Shown: positions 10,501 to 18,216 of the stretch, one piece after another
How positions within the stretch are numbered: the first letter of the stretch is position 1
Layout: each line of letters begins with the position of its first letter
NCBI GenBank assembly: GCA_958009055.1
Contig: OY253662.1
Coordinates: 248,001 to 312,000 of the forward strand
Reading direction: 5' to 3'
DNA: 64,000 nucleotides
DNA from: Choricystis sp. odSpoLacu1
Taxonomy: Eukaryota > Chlorophyta > Trebouxiophyceae
Made by a program: the position numbers and the translations under genes
Notes under the pieces: generated by a model
The model's database searches: none
Told to the model about the DNA's origin: nothing
The model's input: only the letters and a program-made list of their open reading frames with translations

Positions 10501-11563
10501 AGCGGGGGAAGGGAGGCGGGAGGAGGAGGAGGAAGGGGGGGAGAAGGGAGGCGGCGCTGCTGCCGTCACCCCCGCCTCCCCGTCCAAACCCGCCCCCTCC
10601 ACTCTCCCCACCTGGATCCTGGTCAACGACTTTGCCATCTCCCCCACTGATGCACGCGAGCCACGCCGCCTGTACGGCCCCGCCAAAGCGCCCGCCGTGC
10701 TGGTGTTTGCGAGCACGGCCGCGAGCGTGTCTCCGCCGCAGCCGCCGCCCCCGGTCCAGCGCGCTCTTATGGGGGACGCCGCGTTTGCGGCGCTCTGTGG
10801 CGCGACCCCGCCTCCCGCGGCGCCCGCAGGCCCCCCTCCTTTTGTACCATTTTCCGTGGACGAACCCCCGCTCAAAGGACGCCTCCTCGGCCTGGACGCC
10901 GAGTTTGTCGCGCTCGCTCCCGCCCTGCGCGAGCGTCGGGCCGGCCTCGACACCGAGATCCGCCCCGCCCGCCTCGGCCTGGCCCGCGTGTCTGTGGTGA
11001 GGGGCGACGGCCCCAATGCCGGCACGCCTGCCATCGACGACTACGTTCGCCAAGTGGAGCCTGTGCACGATTTCCTCACGCGCTGGTCCGGCCTCACTGC
11101 CGCCGACCTCGACCCGCGCGCCTCGCGCCGCCCCCTGACCACCGCCAAACGGGCCGTCACCAAGCTGGCCCACCTGGTGGCTGCCGGCGCCGTCTTCGTG
11201 GGGCACGGCCTGGCACAAGACTTTCGCATGATCAATATCGTGGTGCCGCAGAGCCAAGTGGTCGACACGGTTGACCTGTTTCGCAAGCCGGGTGCCCGCA
11301 AACTGTCCCTCCGCTTTCTGGCGGCCAGGCTGCTCGCCTCCGACATCCAGGTGGACGTCCACGACTCGGTGGAGGATGCGCGAGCCGCGCTGGCGCTGCA
11401 CGAAAAGTACAGAGAGCTGGAGGCGGCGGGCGAGCTGGGCGCGACGCTCGACGCGCTGTACGAGTATGGCCAGGTGCACGGGTTTGGGGTGGGGGGGGAC
11501 AAGGGGGGGCCGGGTGGTGGAGGGGGCGAGTTTGGGGTGGGTGCGGCGGCGCACACGGTGTAA
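7586..11563 (+). CDS. PAN2: PAN2 poly(A)-specific ribonuclease catalytic subunit
   Basis: Exons 7586-7669 and 7760-11563 encode about 1295 residues; a second ATG at 7604 is an alternative start. The order is an N-terminal WD40 propeller (HEEELLWTGTESGCVYGTSI onward), a linker, a ubiquitin-hydrolase-like domain from about residue 490 (RYGGLENGVANCYANAV), and a C-terminal DEDD exonuclease from about residue 1070. The exonuclease shows LGLDAEFVAL, VGHGLAQDF and VHDSVEDARAAL, so the catalytic acidic residues and His are present. PAN2 pairs with PAN3 to start shortening mRNA poly(A) tails in the cytoplasm. The hydrolase-like domain has Cys where other PAN2 proteins usually have Ser or another residue. 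Long Asp and Ala runs enlarge the linkers. Confidence 0.94.
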   Translation: MYSSGGMGSDAPWGEAAVGPVHPAMEEVVSLSGREREGRARQQAHQPLHSPPSTHLPQITIARFSHEEELLWTGTESGCVYGTSIPTLERYCAARVGAGRVAALAPLGDAVAAASTAALTVHAAGGRTAYAEVDPEAGYLCLAALPILGGGATVVAGRGEFSLVALDAATGTLITTDGAPSGASALAPAPLGALAVGTPEGRLLLIDPRAGWHSIADVSAGSGAVLAADGARDLLIASCASPRGDAVDPLVRVFDVRALPRALGPIQFTPRAVDVRFVPHLYGTALLAGAAGVLALADAAGGTAGTMLRVETGGLPLTTADVSASGALLAAASAGGYIHLWARDATHAVVAGLAPPPTPPPRSISASSSAPRVGDTSPLGAALTPTYAAAALDPHPDPSPFLSDGSGGDLDDWCAPPRAIDRGLLARVRYDGFLGVAPNPAAPPHGAPRGAGVAGSYALRSARLKVKASRGAAARALDRGRAAAAARSGGGSTRRDARAPPPLYDARAITAPDAGSRYAEFDSAAANPTRYGGLENGVANCYANAVVAALFYVPPLASTLAASPPDVGAEFSLLDECGALFRMLAAAPRGACQASNLLRALRASREAAALGLVEGHAQRAAGGADIEVEASKDASLARRVQSLVRFVLEQVHREAAARGLVVAGGVGDGATPPPSTTTTPPSPPAARPAPAATTVNAPSIVASTFGVPFVTTTRLALPASASAPPRTQTREGRSFCVELAYPLAKARPEPWWETAGRGSAAAAAAAVGGPSFADLLAASLRADVCARAWFDADVGYAPVTSTRVPTALPPYLVVCAGLHDRGDLAWWAPKVDAALAAAAADAAARAAAAPGDAAAAEAAVAAVAASRAAEVPWLPAAVRVECGGEGGVRVTPGKSGAALDAAADASTPSPVAASYDLVAVLAHVLDPRPPRAPADGDDDDDDGDDDDEGHLVTHVRVPMSYLDPECGIYASKAGEGRREEEEEGGEKGGGAAAVTPASPSKPAPSTLPTWILVNDFAISPTDAREPRRLYGPAKAPAVLVFASTAASVSPPQPPPPVQRALMGDAAFAALCGATPPPAAPAGPPPFVPFSVDEPPLKGRLLGLDAEFVALAPALRERRAGLDTEIRPARLGLARVSVVRGDGPNAGTPAIDDYVRQVEPVHDFLTRWSGLTAADLDPRASRRPLTTAKRAVTKLAHLVAAGAVFVGHGLAQDFRMINIVVPQSQVVDTVDLFRKPGARKLSLRFLAARLLASDIQVDVHDSVEDARAALALHEKYRELEAAGELGATLDALYEYGQVHGFGVGGDKGGPGGGGGEFGVGAAAHTV

Positions 11564-11835
11564 AATGAAGGCAGAGGAGAGACGGGGGCGGCGTGAGCCT
11601 GGGAGGAAAGGGACAAGAGAGGGGGGTGTTTTTTTTTGTCGAGAGGCAAGCTGGCCGAACAACACTTTTGACAGCCACACTAACGCCAGCCCAAATTACA
11701 CGCCTCCCACCTCCCCTCCTCCTCCCAGGACCCCCCGCGTCGACGGCAGCTGCACCACTAGCCGTGCTGACGCGCGCGGCAGAGCTGTCGTGTGCCCCTT
11801 TGCCACATTACGTATACCTAGCCCATCCCGCCCCC

Positions 11836-13731
11836 ATGCGCACCCCCACCGCACTTGCGGCAGCCGCTGCGCTGCTACTAGCCCTGCTGGCAGGCACAGC
11901 GGACTGTGCTCTGTCGGAGTCGTGGAAGAGAGGTGCGTTTTGATGGCTGGGCGGGCGGCAAAACGGGGAGGAGGGCCGTTGCCCCGACGCACCCTCGCTT
12001 TTGTTTTCGTTCCTCTCCAAAAACCTTGAAACCCGGCGGTTGGCCAGGTGTTGGCCGCCCTAGACCCCTCGATCGATGGGCCTGGTCCTCCCGTCCCCTC
12101 TCCTCCACACACAACACACACACAAACACACATACGCAGACTGGTCCGAGTCGCCCATGCTCGGCCAGAACTCGCCGCCGCCCGGCGTCACGACGGACGT
12201 GTACCTTTCAATCTACGTCGAGCGTCTGATGGAAGTAAACGAAAAAGACTACTCATTCACCGCATCCCTGCTTTTTATGCTGACGTGGAAAGACCCGCGC
12301 GCGCCGGGCGCGGTCGCTGCCGCGACCGCCGCTGCCCAGGCGCCTGGTGGGACGTGCGCCCGCTACTGTTCCTACTCCGACGAGCTCGCCCCATCAAACG
12401 CGGCGTGTTGCGGGGGCGATCTGTGGTTGCCCAGCCTGCGTTTTCGCAACATGCTGTCGCTCTCGGGCTCTCGCGACGCAGTCGTGTGGATAAATGTGCG
12501 CCCCGACGGCGTCGCCGTGTGGCGTGTCAAGGTGCAGGCCACTTTTTTCACCAATTTGATTTTTAAGGCCTTCCCTTTTGACACGAATTCGCTCGACATT
12601 CACTTGATGGGGACCAACGTGACGTCGGGGCGCGGCCCGCCAGGCACTGACGTCAAGTTCATCGCGTCCGCAACCGGCGACCGCGTGTTTGAGCTGGGCG
12701 AAGGCTCCGATTCTAACGGTTGGAACGTGGAGACGCTGCTGGTGTGGCAGTCGCGTCATTCTTAGGCCGATCAGTTCACGCCCAAAAACAATTTTCGGAG
12801 GTCGGCGCGCGGCGACCCGGCCCCCGTCCTCCCCTCCGCCAACGACTCCCTCGTGCAGACGCCCTGGGGCAGCGACATCGAGGTGACCGACATCACGGCC
12901 TCCATCATAGTGAGGAGGCAGAGTGCTACGTATGTGCTGTCCACGATTGTGCCCGTGATCGTCGTCACGTCGCTCGCGCTGCTCACGTTCCTGCTCGCGC
13001 CGGACCAAATATCGACCCGCCTGTCGTGCGCGCAGACCATGTTTTTGATGCTGGTGGCGGTGTCGTGGGTCAGTGAGGGGTTCACGCCCAAAGCTAGCTA
13101 CCCTCTGCCCACGCGGGTGCTGGGTGAGTTGGTGTGTTTGTTGTGGTGGGGGGCAAAGAGAGGGGGGCGTGACCCGACTCACAGTTGGACGCGTTCCCAC
13201 CCACACCCACCCTCAACGCACTCACACGCAGTCATGCTCTCCTACGCCGTCCTCATCATCGTCGCCATCGAAACGATCGCCGTCATGGCGATCCGCAACG
13301 GTGTCTCCCTCTCCGAGCGCACACGCCGCGTGCGCACCGGGCGGAATGAACATGTGGCATCCATGCTGGCCAAGCTGAAGCTGAGAAAGAGGCGGGACGC
13401 CGCGCTGCCCACCGCCAACAACGGGGGCGGTGGCGGCGGGTTTGGCGGTGTGGTCGGCGCGGGCGTCACGACCAGCGGCAGCGGCGGCCTCGCCCCCTCC
13501 AAAGCGGTCGACGCGGCAGACGACAGCGCCACTAACAAGGCGCGCGACGCCCGCATCTCGTTTCACGAGTGGTTGGCTGAAACACTCGACCTGGTGACCT
13601 TTGTGGGGCTGACGGTTGGCTACGCGATCGGGGCAGCGCTGATCTTTGTGTTTGCGCAGGCGAGGCAGCCGGGGCTGTGCGAGATGTCGGGGGCGCCAGC
13701 GGGGTGCATGGACCAGCTGGGCAGGGCGTGA
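11836..13731 (+). pseudogene. Pentameric ligand-gated ion channel, copy 1, with internal stop
   Basis: Exons 11836-11932, 12140-13123 and 13232-13731 would give 526 residues. A signal peptide (MRTPTALAAAAALLLALLAG) is followed by a beta-rich extracellular domain (DWSESPMLGQ, LLFMLTWKDP, LWLPSLRFRN, the AFPFDTNSLD turn). Membrane segments M1-M3 start near residue 296 (YVLSTIVPVIVVTSLALLTF) and M4 lies near residue 483. The family is Cys-loop-like, but the loop lacks the second Cys, as in prokaryotic channels. TAG at 12763-12765 interrupts the frame between ligand domain and pore. The spacing to the flanking residues is the same as in copies 2 and 3, which have Tyr and Trp there, so this looks like a point nonsense change, not an intron. 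Without readthrough it would yield only a secreted binding domain. Confidence 0.75.
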
Positions 13732-13904
13732 GGGAGAGAAAAAGGGAAAGAGAGACGCGATTTTTGTGACACCCCCCACCCCACCCCCCTTGTGCATGTT
13801 TTCTGTGTGAGCATACTTCTCGCCTTCTTCACAATACACGACACTGCCCTTTTGTTGTGGAGAAGGGTGGACGGGGTCCGCCTCCCCATCTGCAGGGAGT
13901 GAGA

Positions 13905-14244
13905 ACTCCCTAGACACTCTTCAAAAAGGACTCAGTGACTCAGTGAAATTGAATTCTCCGTGCAGATGCGGAGTTTTCGAAAAAAGACGGTAAGACCCTA
14001 GCACCTTTACTATAATCTATCATTGACGACTTTCAAAAATTGTGCAGGATAGGTGGGAGACTCTAAGTCAACCTTGAGATACCACCCTTTTTTTGAAAGT
14101 CGTCTCATCTCCTTATATCAGAGAGACAGTGATCGACGGGTAGTTTCATTGGGGCGATGGTTTCCTAAAGAGTAACGGAAGCGCGCGAAGGTAAACTCAA
14201 ACTGGTCGGAAATCAGTTGTAGAGCGTAATAGTATAAGTTTGCC

Positions 14245-14285
<41 letters not shown>

Positions 14286-14795
14286 TATAGTGACCCGGGA
14301 GTCCTGTGTGGAAAGGCTCTCGCTTAACGGATCAAAGGTACGCTAGGGATAACAGGCTAATGACTCCCAAGAGCCCATATCGACGGAGTCGTTTGGCACC
14401 TCGATGTCGACTCATCGCATCCTGGAGTTGAAGAAGATTCCAAGGGTTCGGCTGTTCGCCGATGAAAGCGGTACGTGAGTTGGGTTTAGTGCGTTGAGAA
14501 ACAGTACGGATCCTATCTTTTTCGAGTGCATATGGATTTATATCCAGGAAAACTGAGAGAGTCATTCTTTTGTACGAGAGGACCGAGAATGGTGAACCTC
14601 TAGTCTACCAGTTGTCGTGCCAACGGCAAGAACGCTGGGTCGCTACGTTCAAATCAAAGAACCGCTGAAAGCCTCTAAAACGGGAAATTGTGTCTCAAAA
14701 CAAGTTTCATACCTCGTAGAAGACCACTACGAAATAGGCGAGATGTGGAAGAATCGTAAGATTTGAAGCTAATTCGTACTAATGTGGCTCTATTT
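13905..14795 (+). rRNA. rnl: LSU rRNA fragment (domains V-VI), organellar
   Basis: The segment follows the bacterial 23S order from the end of domain IV to the 3' end. ACTCAGTGAAATTGAA is followed by GACGGTAAGACCC, then GGATAGGTGGGAG, ATACCACCC, AAAGAGTAACGGAAG, CTAGGGATAACAGGCTAATG (peptidyl transferase centre), GTTTGGCACCTCGATGTCG, the sarcin-ricin loop GTACGAGAGGACC, and a terminal CTAATTCGTACTAATGTGG. Domains I-IV are absent. If this alga's mitochondrial rRNA is split into modules, the piece could be one whole module; otherwise it is a truncated copy. Confidence 0.88.
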
Positions 14796-14869
14796 TTTTT
14801 TAATTGTAAAAAATATGTAATATATGTATTTTTTATATAGATGTTTGTTACAAGCATTCTATAGTTTTT

Positions 14870-14942
14870 TCTCCAATAGTTCAGTTGGTAGAACATTCGG
14901 CTGTTAACCGATATGTCGATGGTTCAAATCCAACTTGGGGAG
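14870..14942 (+). tRNA. trnN: tRNA-Asn (GTT), organellar
   Basis: A complete cloverleaf can be drawn. The acceptor stem TCTCCAA pairs with TTGGGGA (one G-U pair) and the discriminator is G. The D arm is GTTCAGTTGGTAGAAC. The anticodon loop CTGTTAA carries GTT, and the T arm is GGTTCAAATCC with one mismatch in its stem. It resembles bacterial tRNA-Asn closely. It lies 75 bases after the LSU rRNA fragment in the organellar insertion, so it is probably not expressed in the nucleus. Confidence 0.88.
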
Positions 14943-15210
14943 CGTATAACATACACCACACACGAGATACACCCCTATATAGAGGGGGGGCAAACGAAAA
15001 AAAAACAAAACACCCCTGAACACCAGCACCCCGCCAGGGAGAGACCTCTTACCAAACCAACTCGGCAACTCAATGGTGCGAGGGGGGCGGGGGCAGGCGT
15101 GCGCGGTCCCCGTCGCCATCAAAGGAGGGCGTTCGACACGCGCACGTGTGTGCGTGTCGATAGGGTGGTGTGTGGGAGGGGATCACGAACAAAGAAGGAA
15201 AGAAAGAAGC

Positions 15211-15245
15211 AAAAGGAATTCTTTTTGCCAAAAAGAATTCCTTTT
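15211..15245. repeat. Perfect 16-bp hairpin at the 3' end of the PHO4 gene
   Basis: AAAAGGAATTCTTTTT and AAAAAGAATTCCTTTT are perfect complements with a 3-base loop (GCC). The element starts directly after the stop codon of the minus-strand PHO4 gene, so it lies in its 3' UTR, or marks its RNA end. It is AT-rich in a GC-rich region. Confidence 0.75.
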
Positions 15246-17733
15246 TCAAGGCTTGGCCGCCGTGCGCACGGCCGCGGCCGCCATGGCGGCCTGCTTGGAT
15301 GGGGTGTGGACACCGAACGAGGCAAAGGCGGCAGCGATAAAGCCGGCCACGATCAGGGTGAGCACCCAGCCAACAGCAATCCGAGCCGCCATGCGCCAGT
15401 TGACGCCGCCCGCGCCCTCCATCAGCCCCATGGTCAGCACGGCACCGTATACGACCTGGGTGGTGGACACGGGCAGTCCGAAGCGAGCGGCCAGGACGAC
15501 GGTGAGGGCAGAGGCCAGCTCGACGCAGAAGCCGCGCGAGTTGGTGAGTTTGACCGATTTCACAGCCAGCACCGACATGATCTTGTAACCGTACGTGGCC
15601 AGGCCCAGCACGATGCCGGCGCCACCAATGCACAGGATCCAGTAGGGCACGTTGGACGACTTTTCGGGGACGACGCCGGTTTGCCAGGTTTGGAACACCG
15701 CCGCAAACGGCCCCATCGCGTTGGCGACGTCGTTCGAGCCGTGGGCAAACGACATGGCGCACGCGGTGATGACTTGCAGGTAGCGGAAGACGCGCTCCGT
15801 CTTGAAGTCGAACACTTCGGCGTGTTCCCAGACCTGGGGAGAGTTGGTGGAAGGGAAAGGGAAGGGAGAGGGGTGAGTGTGTGTGGCGTGGCACAGACGG
15901 CGCGCTCTCTCCACACCAACCGGCGTGTGGGCAGACGGGTGACTCTCCCCACCAACCAGCGTGTGCGCAGACGGGCGCTCCTTCCCACCAACCGCCACAC
16001 ACCACTCTTTTCCCACACTCACCTTGTTCACGGCTTCATCACCAGCAATGTCGTCGTGCACCTTGTAGGTCGCGCCGTACGACAGCGTCTTGGACACCAC
16101 GCTGTTGACCAGCAGGTCGCCCACGCGGGACGCCTTGAAGTTGGTCCACCAGGCAGAGACTTTCTGGGAGAAGGCCGACTTCTCTTCGAAAGCAGCGGCA
16201 TCAATGTCGGCCAGCGCGCGCGACGCGGCCGCCTTCTCGGCCTCGGTCACCGCCCCGTTCTGGGCCTCCATGGCCGCCGCCTTGGCGGACTGGGACGCCT
16301 GCATCTTTTCGTCCAGGGCCAGCGCGCGCGGTTTGAGCACGAGCCAGCCGATGAGGCCAGCGCCGATGGCACCGATCGCGCCCGCCACAGCGCCCACCCA
16401 CACCGTCTTGATCTCCAGCGCGTTGAGCAGCTTGTTGGAGGAGATCTTCATCTTGTTCTTGAGGTAGGTCTGGTAGATGAAGACAGTCAGCGTGAAGACG
16501 AGAAGGAACACGCACGCTGGCAGCACGTAGAGCGAGCGCGCGAACGAGTTGGGGGAGCGCAGGACGACGAGGCGCAGCATGCCAAACAGGGCGGCCACGA
16601 AGATGCCGGCCAGCAGGGGGGACAAGAGCCAGGACAGGAAGATCGGGACCATGCCCCCAATGAACGGGAACTCGTTCTTCTTGGTCGACCACACGACCGC
16701 GCCGCCGCCGTAGATGGCGAGGGCCATGCCGACGGTAGCGCCCACCGTCGTGTGCGTCGTCGACACGGGCAGGTGCAGTTGGCACGCAAAGTTGTCCCAG
16801 AAGGCGGCGGCGAGCATGACGCAGAAGAACCCGTAGAGGAAGAGGCAAGGTGTGCTGGAAAACACTTTCGGATTGGCTATCCCCCCTTTGATCGTATCAG
16901 TCACGCCGGCTAAGTGATTAAAAGGGAGTTGGGGGGTGAGAGAGAGGGTTTGGGGGGTGGAAAGGGAGGGAAAAAGCGGAGAAAAAAAAAAACTTACCAC
17001 CAAGCAGCACTGCTCCCGCTAACTCGCATACAGCTGCAATGATCAGGGCTTGCGGCAGCGTAATAGCTGGAAAAGAACGGGGGTTAGAGGGTGGACGAGT
17101 GAGCGTGAGTGGTTGTTTAATTATTTTAGCGCTCCCCTCCTCTCCCAGCCACCCTCACCTTTGGCGCCCACTGAAGAGGCGAATGAGTTGGCCACATCGT
17201 TCGCGCCAATGCCGAACGCGGCAATAAATGCCACGATGCAGGACAGGCCCATGATCCACGTGTACGGCCTGGCGGGAGAGGGGGTGGGGTGGGGTGGGGT
17301 GGGGGGGGTTAGTTGGTGAATTTTGGGGCAGGTGACGGCTTTATTCTCCACGGGGGGGGCAGGTGAGGGTTGGTGTTTGTCCGGCGGGTAAAGAGGGTCG
17401 GTTGTGTAGCGGCGTGGCGGCAGAGGTGAGGGTGGAAAGGTTTTTGGTCCCCGACGTCGGAACCTGTCGGCCAGGCCAGCGCAGGATGCTGGTGCCTCCA
17501 CCTCGCCCCCGGCGGGGGCGCCGCCACCTGCCACCCCGTCCTGCGCCCTCGCACTTGGTGCGCCGAACGCATTGCCGCTTCGTGCGCGGGCCCAATTGCG
17601 TGCAAAGCGGGCTCGCGCGGCCGCGCCGGGGCGGAGGGCCAGAATATGCTCCTTCGTCGGCGGCGACGCGGCGCCCCCAGGCGGCCCCAAATGTGCTCAT
17701 GCCGACGCGGTCACGCCCAATAACTTACTCCAT
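15246..17733 (-). CDS. PHO4-family phosphate permease
   Basis: The exons on the minus strand are 17729-17733, 17159-17268, 16998-17066, 16023-16909 and 15246-15833, giving 552 residues. The first coding exon is only ATGGA. Joined to the next it gives MEPYTWIMGLSCIVAF, which fits the PHO4 N-terminus exactly. Both halves carry the family signature: GANDVANSFASSVGAK near the start and GSNDVANAMGPFAAVFQ near residue 370. There is a long cytosolic loop between them and about ten to twelve membrane spans. PHO4 proteins import phosphate with Na+ or H+; the Na+-coupled type is common in algae. The first intron (460 bases) is unusually long here. The start is 332 bases from ion-channel copy 2 on the other strand. 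Confidence 0.93.
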
Positions 17734-18065
17734 GAGCGGGCCCGGCATGTTTGCAGGGTTTTGGGGGGAGCGGTGGAAGGGAACGGGGGGAAAGACCGCG
17801 GGCAGCCGCTAAGACTTTTCTGGAAGTCTTTTGGTGTTTTTTATTCCTTTTTTCTTGCTGCCAGGAAAAAAAAAAAAAGAAACAGCAAGAGAAAAGGCAA
17901 AACTTTTTGGCTTGCCCCCCAGAGCTCAGGCGGGGCAGCGCTCCTGTGCCTGGCACGCCTCCCTGCCTCCTCCCTCCCCCCACCACCACACTACCACGTT
18001 GCTTGCATCACAGCCGTGACCCCGCCCGCCTGCATTGGCCACCCACTCGAGCCACCCGACTCCCA
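17734..18065. promoter_or_regulatory. Divergent promoter region, PHO4 permease / channel copy 2
   Basis: The two genes start on opposite strands at either end of these 332 bases, so both promoters must lie here. There is an A12 run near 17867 flanked by short complementary pieces (CTTGCTG and CAGCAAG). No classical motif could be assigned. Confidence 0.4.
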
Positions 18066-18166
18066 ATGCCGCGACTCGGCCGTGCCGTCGTCGCCGCCAT
18101 CGCGCTGGCCCTGCTCACCAGTCCGGCGGTTGGCAAGCCAGGAGAGAAGGGTGAGTTGGTGTGCGT

Positions 18167-18216
<50 letters not shown>

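Larger units (their letters stand above)
13900..14960 (+). other. Organellar (probably mitochondrial) DNA insertion (NUMT)
   Basis: Base composition drops sharply to AT-rich over about 1.06 kb and then returns to GC-rich. The block holds the 3' part of a large-subunit rRNA followed by tRNA-Asn and an AT spacer, in organellar style. rRNA core sequences are intact, so the insertion is recent or is an assembly join. Mitochondrial origin is preferred over plastid because no 4.5S/5S rRNA follows the LSU and the spacer is strongly AT-rich. The left edge lies near a small stem (AGGGAGT-GAGA-ACTCCCT) and the right edge near 14960; both ends are approximate. An 8-base direct duplication (CTCAGTGA) occurs near the left end. 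Confidence 0.85.

Noticed and set aside
12741..12765. A 24-base intron in channel copy 1 that would remove the TAG
   Set aside because: Removing it would delete eight residues that are present in both paralogues at the same spacing, and it is far shorter than any other intron here.
13900..14960. Plastid rRNA operon fragment
   Set aside because: No 4.5S or 5S rRNA follows the LSU 3' end, tRNA-Asn follows after an AT spacer, and the sequence is more diverged from bacterial 23S than plastid genes usually are. Plastid origin is not fully excluded.
14913..16913. Long plus-strand frame opposite the PHO4 gene
   Set aside because: It runs through introns and exons of a well-supported minus-strand gene and reads as low-complexity Arg/His/Gly sequence.
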